The notes under the pieces: model-generated
What the model was told of the DNA's origin: nothing
The model's database searches: none
Seen by the model: only the letters and a program-made list of their open reading frames with translations
Source of the DNA: Alphaproteobacteria bacterium
Lineage (GTDB): Bacteria > Pseudomonadota > Alphaproteobacteria > Oceanibaculales > Oceanibaculaceae
Assembly (NCBI GenBank): GCA_018823745.1
Contig: JAHJHR010000017.1
Span: 620,001-684,000 of the forward strand
Length of the DNA stretch: 64,000 nt
Direction of reading: 5' to 3'
Made by a program: the position numbers and the translations under genes
Shown: positions 1 to 8,588 of the stretch, in pieces
Position numbering within the stretch: position 1 is the first letter of the stretch
Layout: every line of letters begins with the position of its first letter

Positions 1-1
1 C

Positions 2-715
2 GACAATGCACAGACCCTGGACACCACCAACGAGGATTTCGATCTGCTCGCCTTGTTCGTGCCGCGCTCCCTGCTGGCGCCGCACATCAAGGACCCGGAC
101 CGCCGCCATTATCAGTGCATCCGGGGGAACGATCCACTCACGCGTCTGCTGCGCACCCACATGCTGGAGCTGCAGAAGCAGGCGCCGTCCATGACCCTTG
201 ACCAGGGCGGGCTGGCCGTTTCTCCCACGACAGCCCTGCTCGCCGCCGCGTTGAACGGCAACCCGCACGAGAATGAAGGCGGGGAGCAGGCGATCCGCAT
301 GGCCATCGTCACCACGCTGAAGCGCTATATCGATGAGAATATCGAGGATACCGCCCTCTCGCCCGAAAGCGTCGCCGAAATCTTCGGGATATCACGCAGC
401 CGGCTGTACAAGCTGTTCCAGCATTATGATGGCGTTGCCTCCTATATCCGTGACCGCCGGCTGGCGCATGCGCTGACCATCCTGACCGACCCGACGCAGC
501 AGCAGCGCAAGATCATCGATGTGTCGCTATCGGTAGGTTTCAGCAGCGAATCCTCCTTCATCCGTGCCTTTCGCCGGCGGTATGGCTTTACACCATCGGA
601 GGCGCGTCAGGCCGGGGCCTACGCCCACCTTCCAGGCGACGATTTGGATAAGCCCGAAACCGGATTGTTCGGTGACAGGGAATGGGAGTGGTGGATACGT
701 TCCCTTCAGGCGTAG
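2..715 (+). CDS. AraC-family transcriptional regulator, 5' end outside window
   Basis: The frame is open from base 2, so the N-terminus lies upstream of the window; 237 residues are visible. The last ~110 residues form an AraC/XylS double helix-turn-helix: a first HTH around SPESVAEIFGISRSRLYKLF and a second containing the family hallmark VGFSSESSFIRAFRRRYGFTPSEAR. The preceding part looks like an AraC-type ligand-binding or dimerisation arm but is incomplete. It is expected to be a DNA-binding activator; no target can be named. Its last codons (CAG GCG TAG) lie inside the 3' end of the convergent adhesin gene, overlapping it by 10 bp. The same arrangement recurs at arsJ. Confidence 0.85.
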   Translation, partial: DNAQTLDTTNEDFDLLALFVPRSLLAPHIKDPDRRHYQCIRGNDPLTRLLRTHMLELQKQAPSMTLDQGGLAVSPTTALLAAALNGNPHENEGGEQAIRMAIVTTLKRYIDENIEDTALSPESVAEIFGISRSRLYKLFQHYDGVASYIRDRRLAHALTILTDPTQQQRKIIDVSLSVGFSSESSFIRAFRRRYGFTPSEARQAGAYAHLPGDDLDKPETGLFGDREWEWWIRSLQA

Positions 716-2925
716 AAGGCCATGTCAATGTCGGCGGCGGAGAGGACGCTGATGCCAAGGAAGGTGAGGGTTGCGCCCGCCACCTCAATGACCACGCCAT
801 CCCCGGTCACGGCCTGATTGGTGATCGCCGCTTGCAGTTCCGCCAACGTCGCATTCTCCACCGCAAGACGGTCCGTGCCCTGCTGGAAGTCGGTTATGCT
901 CGGCGTCAGCGCGGCATTCGAAAAATCTACGTCGAAGCCGCGCAGCACGAACAAATCCGCGCCCTCGCCGCCGGTCAGCGTGTCGTCGCCGAAACCGCTG
1001 TAGAGCACATCGTCACCACCCCCGCCGCTGATCGAATCATGGCCCTTGCCGCCGCGGATGGTGTCGTTGCCAGCCCCGCCAATGATGGTGTCGCTGCCTT
1101 GATTGCCCTGCGCCCAGTTATTGCCGCCGCCGGTCATGTCGATGATGTCGTTGCCATCGCGGCCGGACAGGATGTCGTTGCCGGCACCGCCGGTGATGGT
1201 GTCGTTGCCGATATTGCCGGTCAGGATGTCGCTGCCGCCACCGCCGGTGAGTTCGATGGGCTCCGGCCCGTTATGGATGGTGACGGTATCTGGGTCGGGC
1301 GGCGGCGGGGGCGCGACAGGAATCCCCCGGACCGTCAGCACGGCATCGTTGCCGGTGCCGCCGGCATAGCTGATCTGGAAGGTATAGCCGCTGCGCGTCA
1401 GGTTCGTGCCTTCGGCGAGGCCGTCGAAAGTGCCGGTGATCCCGTCCACACCGTCATTGTCGATGAGTATCAGGTTGTCGCCGACGCTGAAGCTGCCGCC
1501 GATCGAGATGTCCAGCGTGGCGCCACCGAGATCGACCGTGCCGGTGACGTCGATCTGGTCGTACTGGGTGCCGGCGGTGGTGCCGTCCAGCTCGAAACTG
1601 GCGGTGCCGCCGGCCAGCAGGGTCAGGTCGCCGGTCTTCAGGGTGCCGGGACTGGCGCCCGCCGCGATGGTGCCGCCGCTCTGTACCGTCACGGTGCCCG
1701 CCACCGTGCCGGTGCCGCCCAGCGTGCCGCCCGACGCCACGGTGACGGTCGACGCGGCGGCCAGCGATCCGGTCACCGCCAGCGTGCCGGCCGAGATCAT
1801 CGTCGTGCCGGTATAGGTATTGGCGCCGCTCAGGGTCAGTGTGCCGGTGCCGGTCTTCTCCAGCGAGCCGGTGCCGGTGATGACATTTACCATCGTCATG
1901 GTGACGGCGCTGGAGAGTTCCAGCGATCCCGTCACACCGATACCGCCGGTGATGACCGAACCGGATTCAAGGGTCAGCTCGTTGGTGCCGCCGGTGAAGT
2001 CGATGGCGTTGGCGCGGGTCGTGCCGTCGCCGCCCAGCCCGCCGCTGATCGTGCCGCTGTTGGTGATGGTCAGGCCGCTGCCAGTGATGGCGACGCCGCC
2101 CGTGCCATGCGTGCCGTCATTGCCATCGACGCCGCCGCTGCCCCCTTCGCCGCCGGCCCCGCCCTGGATCGTGCCGGAATTGGTGATTGGAATTGAAGCG
2201 CCGGCATTGGCGCTGATCCCGGCGCCGGCATTGCCGCCATTCCCGCCATCGCCATCGCGGAACAGGCTGCCGCCGCCATCCCCGCCATCGCCGCCGCGGA
2301 TTGTGCCCTGATTCTCCAGCGTGGAGTTGGTTCCATCCAGCCTTATCGAAAACGCGCCGTCGCCGCCATTGCCACCATCTTCTAACCAGGGCGCGATCGT
2401 GGCCGGGAACGGGCCGGTAAAGCCCAGCGCCGTCAGCGGCGTGTTGTTGTTGTTAATCAAAGTGATGGTTTCGATGACACTGGTGTCCTGGCCGATGGTC
2501 ATCGTGTCATCGGTGCCGGTCGCCGTGGCGCTGGCTGAGATGTTGGTGAAGGTGGCCTCGATCTTGGAGGCGACGTCCGCCAGGGTGTCGCCAAAATTGA
2601 TCGTGATCGTCTGGGTGGTGCTATCGACCTTGACGTCGAAGCTGTCGCCGGCGGCGATGCCGGCCTGGCCCACCAGTTGGGCAGTGCCATCGATGCTCGC
2701 GGTGGTGCTCTTGTTGTTCCTCGCATCGCCGGCAATCAGCCCGCGGCCATTGCCGCCACCGCCAGCGTTGCGCTCCCCGGTGCTCGTAATCAGAATGGAA
2801 GTATCAGACCCGATTGTGAGTGTAGTGTTCCCGTTATCACCCTTTTCGCCTACCGTACCGAAACGAGCAGCCCCATTCTCACCGTTCTTGGCGGTGTAAA
2901 CATCGCTGTAGGTAATATCCGCCAT
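706..2925 (-). CDS. Secreted PATR/RTX repeat protein (adhesin-like), copy 1
   Basis: 739 residues, acidic, Gly/Ala/Thr-rich, with no Sec or Tat signal. In order: a unique N-terminus; a segment resembling the flagellin/hook IN motif (around ITINFGDTLADVASKIEA); a long GGxGGxG-rich region; one PATR-type beta-helix unit (EKTGTGTLTLSGANTYTG... SAGTL); a proline linker; RTX nonapeptide repeats (GGAGNDTI, GGKGHDSI, GGGGDDVL, GGEGADLF); and a C-terminal tail ending in FYA. RTX repeats bind calcium and usually mark type I secretion; PATR repeats are usual in autotransporter passengers, but no beta-barrel is present. A surface or biofilm adhesin is the likely role (inference). The start ATG is preceded by AAAGGTGGAG. 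No type I secretion genes are in the window. Confidence 0.8.
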   Translation of the reverse strand: MADITYSDVYTAKNGENGAARFGTVGEKGDNGNTTLTIGSDTSILITSTGERNAGGGGNGRGLIAGDARNNKSTTASIDGTAQLVGQAGIAAGDSFDVKVDSTTQTITINFGDTLADVASKIEATFTNISASATATGTDDTMTIGQDTSVIETITLINNNNTPLTALGFTGPFPATIAPWLEDGGNGGDGAFSIRLDGTNSTLENQGTIRGGDGGDGGGSLFRDGDGGNGGNAGAGISANAGASIPITNSGTIQGGAGGEGGSGGVDGNDGTHGTGGVAITGSGLTITNSGTISGGLGGDGTTRANAIDFTGGTNELTLESGSVITGGIGVTGSLELSSAVTMTMVNVITGTGSLEKTGTGTLTLSGANTYTGTTMISAGTLAVTGSLAAASTVTVASGGTLGGTGTVAGTVTVQSGGTIAAGASPGTLKTGDLTLLAGGTASFELDGTTAGTQYDQIDVTGTVDLGGATLDISIGGSFSVGDNLILIDNDGVDGITGTFDGLAEGTNLTRSGYTFQISYAGGTGNDAVLTVRGIPVAPPPPPDPDTVTIHNGPEPIELTGGGGSDILTGNIGNDTITGGAGNDILSGRDGNDIIDMTGGGNNWAQGNQGSDTIIGGAGNDTIRGGKGHDSISGGGGDDVLYSGFGDDTLTGGEGADLFVLRGFDVDFSNAALTPSITDFQQGTDRLAVENATLAELQAAITNQAVTGDGVVIEVAGATLTFLGISVLSAADIDMAFYA

Positions 2926-3004
2926 GGCTCCACCTTTGCTTCAGCGCACGCAGTCGGTCGCGGTTGCGGAACCCATGGAGGATGAAACCCGATAAGGAAA
3001 CCCA

Positions 3005-3031
3005 ACTTCCAAAAAAGACAAAAATTCCAAT
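3005..3031 (-). promoter_or_regulatory. Conserved upstream element of adhesin copy 1
   Basis: Nineteen bases, acttccaaaaaagacaaaa, are identical to 11370-11388, followed by a near match ending in CCAAT. Read on the adhesin strand it gives ATTGGAA ... TTTTTTGGAAGT, two TTGGAA-type boxes about 20 bp apart. It lies 80 bp before the adhesin start; the paralogous copy lies 77 bp before its start. Operator or promoter function is inferred from conservation and position. Confidence 0.55.
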
Positions 3032-3202
3032 CTGACGGGTAATGCCTATCTGCAATTTCCATCTAATTTTATTTTTTCTGTCTGACATTCAAATGACCAA
3101 AGCCACCTTTCATTCTGGCGGTTTTTGGGAGTTATGTGTTTTCCCTGAAAGGCGATTGGCGGTTTACGCTTGAATTCTGCTTCATACGCCGCAAGTCTTT
3201 TC

Positions 3203-3225
3203 TTCCAATGAATGGAAATTGGAAA
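3203..3225. promoter_or_regulatory. TTCCAAT/ATTGGAA inverted boxes before regulator remnant
   Basis: TTCCAAT at 3203-3209 and ATTGGAA at 3218-3224 form an inverted repeat with an 8-bp spacer. The overlapping GGAAATTGGAAA (3214-3225) is identical to 11579-11590 in front of the intact regulator. It is a candidate binding site for the module's regulator. Confidence 0.45.
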
Positions 3226-3290
3226 TTACCGTTTCGCTGGCTTCGCCAGTGTCCTGTCCTGCCCTGTCCTTCTCGCAACGCCAAAGCCCG

Positions 3291-3656
3291 ATGAGTACCG
3301 ATTTTCTGCAGAAGCTTCGCCTGGTTCAGATCATCACCGGCTGCGCGACCCAGAAGGAAATGTAGGCGCGCTTCAAGGCGCTGAACCCGCAAACCGGCTA
3401 CGATCCGCAGCGCGCCTATAAATGGCTTCAGGGCCGCTCCAGTCCACGCGACATGTCCGTGTTCGAGGATATCGCCCGGCCACTCGATCTGGAGGTGCCC
3501 GGCGATACACGATCTGGAAATGCGCCCCACGGCATCATCTGCCGCCCGCTGAAACCTGCCGGCATTGACAGCGGCTGCGTCACCGGGGGAGAACCTGAGG
3601 CTTCGTCTTGGCGGGGCAGGCATGAACCGGATCGGCATCGCAAGCGGCTTCGGTGA
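3291..3656 (+). pseudogene. Truncated copy of the module regulator, in-frame TAG
   Basis: ATG at 3291 opens MSTDFLQKLRLVQIITG and matches the intact regulator (11626) nearly residue for residue. Codon 25, a tyrosine (TAT) in the intact gene, is TAG here (3363-3365). After it the same frame continues the match (ARFKALNPQTGYDPQRAYKWLQGRSSPRD, then FEDIARPLDL) to about codon 70. It then diverges and stays open to 3656, running into the next gene. The C-terminal ~250 residues of the intact protein are missing. This is a decayed duplicate unless the stop is suppressed; restart at the ATG at 3453 would remove the conserved N-terminus. Confidence 0.8.
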
Positions 3657-5922
3657 AGCCTATCTTATCGACCTCGCCAGGCAGCTGGTGGATCGAGGGG
3701 TCACGCTGGTCGTCCCGGCGGCCCCGGAGGTCGAGCGACGGCACTCCCTGCCGGTCGTCGTCTGGCAGGAAACCGGCGCGCCTGCGCCCTTTCCGGTGCT
3801 GCAGTCGCTTTCCGGACCGGCACCCGCTTTTCGCGGCACGCCGGATATCGGGGTCGCTAGTTTCGGGCGCTCCGACATACCCGCCGAAACGCTGCTCCGC
3901 GCCCGGGAGATGCCTCTTGTGCTCGCGGCCTGCGCCTGGACGGCCCGGCTGCTGCGGGAGGCCGGGGTATTGGCGGTGCTGCGCCATCCCATCGGTGTAG
4001 ACACCAGTATTTTCCGGCCCAAGCCCCGGATCGGCCTGGCCCCCGGACGGTTCCTCATCTTCTGCGGCGGGCCGCTAGCCCATCACACCGGGCCGGACAT
4101 AGCGCTGGCGGCCTTCCGCCGCTTCCACGCGGTCCATCCGGAGGCCCTGCTGGTGCCCGGATGGACCGCGCCGGGCTCCGGCGGCTGGGCCGGCGCCGAC
4201 GCGCTTGCCGGGCAGAGCATCCCGCCGGAAGCCATTTTCGACCTGACGGGACGTGACCTGCCGGGTGTGCTGCGTGAGTGCGATCTGGCGGTGCTGCCCG
4301 ATCGCTGCTCGGCCAGGGTCAATCCGCTGGCGCTGGCGGCGATGGCCAGCGGCGTGCCGGTCGCGCTGTCCGCCAATACCGGGCATCTCGACCTGCTCGG
4401 CGATCATCTCTACGCCCTGAAACAGCAAGCCGATCTGGCGGCGCAGGCAGGCGATCCCGGCCTTGCCGGCTGGGGCGAAAGCAGTGTTGAGGAAGTTCTG
4501 GAGACGATGCAGCGCGTCTATGACCGGCGCCCGGAAGCCGCGTCAAAGGCCAGATCCGCGCTGGCGCTCATCACCAGCACCTGGAGCCTCAGCCGGCAGA
4601 GCGAGACGCTGGTCGCGGCGCTGGGCAAGGCCGCCGCCGGCCAGCCGGTCGCCCTGGCGCCGGATGCGGAGGCCTATGCCTGGGGATTGTGCCTGCACCG
4701 GGCCGACCGGTTTGCGGAAGCGGAACAGGTTTATGGTGAGGTTCTGGCGCAGAAGCCGGGCCATATCGGCGCCTATATGGATCGCGGCCATGTCCGACGG
4801 CTCGCTGACGATCTGGAAGGGGCGGAAGCGGATTTCCGCCGTGCACTGGCATTGCGGCCGGGCGATGCGCGCATCCTGCGCAGCCTGGGCCATCTGCAGC
4901 GCCGGCGCGGCAATCTTGACGGTGCGGCCGCCAGCCTGCGGGAGTCAGTGCGGATCGACGGCAAGCCGGGCACACAGTGGGATCTCGCCTTCACCCTGCT
5001 GCAGATGGGCCGCTATGCGGAGGCCTGGGCGCCGTTCGAGCATCGCCATGCCGCGCTGGGTCTGCGCCGGATCGGCCCGGCCACCCCGCGCTGGAAGGGC
5101 GAGGCCGTGACGGGACGCACCCTGCTGATTCTCGACGAGCAGGGGCTGGGCGACACCCTGCAATTCCTGCGCTTCCTGCCGCTGATCCCGATTGGGCCGG
5201 GTGGGCGCATCCTCTTCGCCGGCAAGGCGTCGGCCCTGCCCGCCGCGCGGCGCCTGCTGCCGCCGGAGGATGTGGTCGACTGGGATGCCCCGCTGCCGGC
5301 GTTCCAGGCCTGGGACGGGCTGATGTCGCTGCCGGCCCGGCTGGGCATCTCCCGGCCGGAGAATGTGCCGCCACCGCCGCAGGCCCTGCCCGACCCGGCG
5401 CGTGTGCCGCTCTGGCGGGCGCAGGTGCGCGGCACCGATGACCGGCCGGTGGTCGGCCTGTGCTGGCGCGGCAATCCCTATTTCTCCGGCGACAGGGAAC
5501 GCTCGCCCGGCCTGGCCGCCCTGCAGCCCATCCTGGCGGTAGAGGGTATCCGCTTCGTCTCGCTTCAGGTCGGCCGGGGCCGCGAGGAATTATCAACGGT
5601 GGAAGGCGGCGACCACATCGCCGATATCGGCGGCGCCATCGAGGAAGCGGGATCGGATGTGCTGGACGGCATCGCCGTGGCCGCCAATTGCGATCTCGTC
5701 ATCTCCTCCTGCACCTCGGTCGTGCATATGGCGGGATCGGCCGGCACGCCGGGCTGGGTCTTGCTGGGCAATCCGTCTGACTGGCGCTGGATGACCGGGC
5801 GCGACGACACGCCCTGGTATCCGTCCCTTACCTTGTTCCGCCGTTTCTCCAGGGATTGGACCGGGCTGGCCGGCGATGTCGCCCTCACCCTCGCCCACTG
5901 GCGCGACAGCCGGAGAAAATAG
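3622..5922 (+). CDS. GT-B glycosyltransferase / TPR / GT9-like fusion protein
   Basis: 766 residues from ATG 3622 (GGGGCAGG just upstream; an earlier in-frame start at 3565 lies in the regulator remnant). Residues ~1-335 look like a GT4-type fold (HPIGVDTSIFRP near 125; NPLALAAMASGVPVALS in the acceptor-proximal half). Residues ~350-450 hold about three TPR units (AYAWGLCLHRADRFAEAEQVY and following). Residues ~475-766 carry the module often attached to TPRs in GT9/heptosyltransferase-like proteins (DEQGLGDTLQFLRFLP, CWRGNP, CTSVVHMAGSAGTPGWVLLG). Expected to be a cytoplasmic sugar transferase. Lying beside large repeat adhesins, it may glycosylate them, but this rests on position only. Confidence 0.75.
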   Translation: MNRIGIASGFGEAYLIDLARQLVDRGVTLVVPAAPEVERRHSLPVVVWQETGAPAPFPVLQSLSGPAPAFRGTPDIGVASFGRSDIPAETLLRAREMPLVLAACAWTARLLREAGVLAVLRHPIGVDTSIFRPKPRIGLAPGRFLIFCGGPLAHHTGPDIALAAFRRFHAVHPEALLVPGWTAPGSGGWAGADALAGQSIPPEAIFDLTGRDLPGVLRECDLAVLPDRCSARVNPLALAAMASGVPVALSANTGHLDLLGDHLYALKQQADLAAQAGDPGLAGWGESSVEEVLETMQRVYDRRPEAASKARSALALITSTWSLSRQSETLVAALGKAAAGQPVALAPDAEAYAWGLCLHRADRFAEAEQVYGEVLAQKPGHIGAYMDRGHVRRLADDLEGAEADFRRALALRPGDARILRSLGHLQRRRGNLDGAAASLRESVRIDGKPGTQWDLAFTLLQMGRYAEAWAPFEHRHAALGLRRIGPATPRWKGEAVTGRTLLILDEQGLGDTLQFLRFLPLIPIGPGGRILFAGKASALPAARRLLPPEDVVDWDAPLPAFQAWDGLMSLPARLGISRPENVPPPPQALPDPARVPLWRAQVRGTDDRPVVGLCWRGNPYFSGDRERSPGLAALQPILAVEGIRFVSLQVGRGREELSTVEGGDHIADIGGAIEEAGSDVLDGIAVAANCDLVISSCTSVVHMAGSAGTPGWVLLGNPSDWRWMTGRDDTPWYPSLTLFRRFSRDWTGLAGDVALTLAHWRDSRRK

Positions 5923-5986
5923 CCGGATCTCCGGAAACCGGGCGTGTCGTCATCAAACATTCAAATAATTTTGCTACGGTCGAACT

Positions 5987-6325
5987 ATGGAAATGATGAC
6001 CGCAATACGCCGCCTGACCGCCCTGGCACAGGAGACAAGGCTGGCGATCTACCGCCTGCTGGTGCCGGCCGGGGAAGAGGGACTGGCCGCCGGTATGATC
6101 GCGGAAAGGCTGGGCGTCGCGCCGGCCACGCTCTCCTTCCATCTGAAGGAACTGGAGCGCGCCGGGCTGCTGCAGGCACGCCGCGAGGGAAGGTCGATCT
6201 ACTACGCTGCCGATTATGACGGGATGCGCGATCTGCTGTCCTTTCTGGCCGAGGATTGCTGCCAGGGCCGACCGGAACTCTGCGCGCCCCTATCCATCTT
6301 TACAGCCGGGGAGAAACGGCGATGA
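5987..6325 (+). CDS. arsR: ArsR-family arsenic-responsive repressor
   Basis: 112 residues, typical ArsR/SmtB length, with a winged HTH ([23 protein letters not shown], residues ~40-62). The usual ELCVCDL cysteine site in the HTH is absent. Instead Cys91, Cys92 and Cys99 lie at the C-terminus, the pattern of the ArsR type that binds As(III) with a C-terminal cysteine trio (established for Acidithiobacillus ArsR). It is translationally coupled to the GAPDH gene (ATGA overlap), so it probably represses the arsR-gapdh-arsJ operon until arsenic is present. The AT-rich stretch 5955-5975 just upstream is the likely promoter/operator; no clean palindrome was seen. Confidence 0.88.
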   Translation: MEMMTAIRRLTALAQETRLAIYRLLVPAGEEGLAAGMIAERLGVAPATLSFHLKELERAGLLQARREGRSIYYAADYDGMRDLLSFLAEDCCQGRPELCAPLSIFTAGEKRR

Positions 6326-7344
6326 CCCTGCGTGTCGGCATTAACGGGTTCGGGCGCATCGGGCGGCTGGTGCTGCGCGCGCTGGAAGACAGGCGGGCTG
6401 ACCTGGCCGGGCTGGAAGTCGTCCATATCAACGAGGCCAAGGGCGATGCCGCCACCGCCGCGCATCTGCTGGAATTCGACAGCGTTCATGGACGCTGGCC
6501 AGTACCGGTGACGGCGGAAAAAGATGCGTTGACCATCGCCGGACGGCGTATCGGCTACAGCAGCGCCACCAGCCCGGGCGACGGGCCGTGGCGGGAAGCC
6601 GGCGTCGATCTGGTGCTGGAGGCGACCGGCAAGTTCAAGACCGTCGCCGCGCTGGCACCCTATTACGAGCAGGGTGTGGGCACGGTGATCGTCGCCGCCC
6701 CGGTGAAGGAGGACGGCGCGCTGAACATCGTCATGGGGGTGAACGACCATCTCTATGACCCGGCGCGGCACCGGCTGCTGACAGCGGCATCCTGCACCAC
6801 CAACTGCCTCGCCCCGGTGGTGAAGGTGATTCATGAGGGCATCGGCATCCGCCACGGCATGATCACCACCGTGCATGACGTGACCAACACCCAGACCATC
6901 GTCGATGCGCCGCATAAGGACCTGCGGCGCGCGCGCTCCGCCCTCAACTCACTGATCCCGACCTCGACCGGCTCCGCCACCGCCATCGGCAGGATATTCC
7001 CGGAACTGGACGGCAGGCTGAACGGCATCGCGGTCCGGGTGCCGCTGCTGAACGCCTCGCTGACCGATGCGGTGTTCGAGGTCGCGCGCGCGACCAGCGT
7101 GGACGAGGTGAACGCGCTGCTGAAGGCCGCCGCCGAGGGGCCGCTTGCCGGCATTCTGGGCTATGAGGAACGGCCGCTGGTCTCCGCCGATTTCCTGAAC
7201 GACACGCGCTCCGGAATCGTCGATGCCCCCTCAACGATGATAGTCGGCGGCACGCAGGTGAAGATCCTTATCTGGTACGACAACGAGACCGGCTATGCCC
7301 ACCGCATGGCCGAGCTGGCGGCGAAGGTGGCGCACAGCCTGTGA
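6322..7344 (+). CDS. Glyceraldehyde-3-phosphate dehydrogenase of the ArsJ arsenate pathway
   Basis: 340 residues. N-terminal NAD-binding motif [16 protein letters not shown] and active-site [10 protein letters not shown] with catalytic Cys158. ATG 6322 overlaps the arsR stop. In ars operons this type of GAPDH uses arsenate in place of phosphate, making 1-arseno-3-phosphoglycerate, which ArsJ then exports; the unstable product breaks down outside and releases arsenate (established for the GAPDH-ArsJ pair). The placement between arsR and arsJ supports this role rather than central glycolysis. Confidence 0.9.
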   Translation: MTLRVGINGFGRIGRLVLRALEDRRADLAGLEVVHINEAKGDAATAAHLLEFDSVHGRWPVPVTAEKDALTIAGRRIGYSSATSPGDGPWREAGVDLVLEATGKFKTVAALAPYYEQGVGTVIVAAPVKEDGALNIVMGVNDHLYDPARHRLLTAASCTTNCLAPVVKVIHEGIGIRHGMITTVHDVTNTQTIVDAPHKDLRRARSALNSLIPTSTGSATAIGRIFPELDGRLNGIAVRVPLLNASLTDAVFEVARATSVDEVNALLKAAAEGPLAGILGYEERPLVSADFLNDTRSGIVDAPSTMIVGGTQVKILIWYDNETGYAHRMAELAAKVAHSL

Positions 7345-8588
7345 GTGTCTCCCCAACTGCAGCAGGCGATATCCGCCGCTACGCCATCGTCACCGCCGCC
7401 TATTGGGGCTTCACGCTGACCGATGGCGCGCTGCGCATGCTGGTGCTGCTGCATTTCCACACGCTGGGCTATACGCCCTTCGAGCTGGCGCTGCTGTTCC
7501 TGCTGTATGAGCTGGCGGGCATGGCAACCAATCTGGTCGGTGGCTGGGTCGGCGCGCGCTTCGGGCTGAAGCTGACGCTGCATCTGGGGCTTGCCCTGCA
7601 GATCGTGGCGCTGGGAATGCTGGCGCTGCTCGATCCCGGCTGGCCGGACTGGATCGCGGTTGCCTATGTGGTGGCGGCGCAGGGCCTGGCCGGCATCGCC
7701 AAGGATCTGACCAAGATGAGCGCCAAGAGCGCCATCAAGCTGGTGGTGCCGGGGGAGAGTGCCGGCCTGCTGTTCCGCTGGGTGGCGCTGCTGACCGGCT
7801 CCAAGAACGCGCTGAAGGGGGTCGGCTTCTTCCTTGGCGGCGCGCTGCTGGGCGCGGCCGGCTTCGCTGTGTCGCTGTGGATCATGGCCGGTGCGCTGGC
7901 GATTGTGCTGCTGGCCGTGCTGGCCTTCCTCTCCGGTGATCTCGGCCGGATGAAGCAGAAGCCGGCATTTGCCAGCCTGTTCGCCAAGAGCAGCGCCGTG
8001 AACCGGCTGTCGGCGGCACGGTTCTTCCTGTTCGGTGCCCGCGACACCTGGTTCGTCGTCGGCGTGCCGGTCTTCCTCTATGACGTGCTGGGCTGGAGCT
8101 TTACGGAGGTCGGCGGTTTCCTCGCCCTCTGGGTGATCGGCTATGGCTTCGTGCAGGCGGCGGCGCCAACGCTGGTGCGCCGGTCAGGCGACGGCGTTTC
8201 GCACGAGGTCAGCGCGGCCCGGCTCTGGGCGCTGCTGCTGGCGCTGCTGCCGGCCGGCATCGCCTATGCGCTGGACCGGCCGGATCTGCTGGCGCCCGAT
8301 CTCGCCATCATCCTGGGCCTTGGCCTGTTCGGGCTGGTCTTCGCCATGAACTCGGCCCTGCATTCCTACCTTATCCTGGCCTATACCGACCGCGAGCGCG
8401 TGGCGCTGGATGTCGGCTTCTACTACATGGCCAATGCCGGCGGCCGGCTGCTGGGCACGCTGCTCTCGGGCCTGGCCTACCAGTCGCAGGGTATTGCGGG
8501 CTGCCTTCTGGCGGCGGCCCTGCTGGCGGCCATAAGCTGGCTGCTGGCGCTCAGATTGCCGCGAAACCGTCAGCCTGCTCAGGCGTAG
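7341..8588 (+). CDS. arsJ: Organoarsenical efflux MFS transporter ArsJ
   Basis: 415 residues with about 12 hydrophobic segments, major facilitator type. ArsJ-like stretches are [20 protein letters not shown] near the N-terminus and [20 protein letters not shown] at residues ~112-133. It starts at GTG 7341, overlapping the GAPDH stop, so all three genes are coupled. It should export 1-arseno-3-phosphoglycerate. The C-terminus ends in CAG GCG TAG supplied by the 3' end of the convergent adhesin gene, a 10-bp overlap like that of the AraC gene at 715. Confidence 0.9.
   Translation: MSVSPTAAGDIRRYAIVTAAYWGFTLTDGALRMLVLLHFHTLGYTPFELALLFLLYELAGMATNLVGGWVGARFGLKLTLHLGLALQIVALGMLALLDPGWPDWIAVAYVVAAQGLAGIAKDLTKMSAKSAIKLVVPGESAGLLFRWVALLTGSKNALKGVGFFLGGALLGAAGFAVSLWIMAGALAIVLLAVLAFLSGDLGRMKQKPAFASLFAKSSAVNRLSAARFFLFGARDTWFVVGVPVFLYDVLGWSFTEVGGFLALWVIGYGFVQAAAPTLVRRSGDGVSHEVSAARLWALLLALLPAGIAYALDRPDLLAPDLAIILGLGLFGLVFAMNSALHSYLILAYTDRERVALDVGFYYMANAGGRLLGTLLSGLAYQSQGIAGCLLAAALLAAISWLLALRLPRNRQPAQA

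Larger units (their letters stand above)
2926..3290. promoter_or_regulatory. AT-rich divergent control region, adhesin copy 1 / regulator remnant
   Basis: About 365 bp without a gene. It is clearly richer in A+T than its surroundings. Towards the adhesin it holds a 27-bp element (3005-3031) matching 11370-11396 at 25 of 27 positions, 80 bp from the adhesin start. Towards the regulator remnant it holds TTCCAAT (3203-3209) and ATTGGAA (3218-3224) in inverted orientation, overlapping GGAAATTGGAAA (3214-3225). These are probably promoter and operator sequences for the module. Confidence 0.6.
706..3656. repeat. Copy 1 of duplicated adhesin-regulator module
   Basis: The minus-strand adhesin gene, its AT-rich upstream region and the divergent regulator remnant at 3291 match, in the same order and orientation, the unit at 8579-12576. 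Shared elements are the adhesin C-terminal half, a 19-bp upstream identity (3005-3023 and 11370-11388), a GGAAATTGGAAA box and the first ~65 codons of the regulator. Homology in the regulator fades after about base 3500. This is a direct repeat of a whole gene module, not a recognised insertion sequence; no terminal inverted repeats were seen. Confidence 0.75.

Noticed and set aside
1000-1260. Short tandem DNA repeats that might be a CRISPR array
   Set aside because: They encode in-frame RTX nonapeptides, are 27 bp or multiples of it without unique spacers, and no cas genes are present.
3132-3638. 168-codon minus-strand frame across the regulator remnant
   Set aside because: The plus-strand frame matches the intact regulator codon by codon; the minus frame also covers the promoter region and has no recognisable domain.
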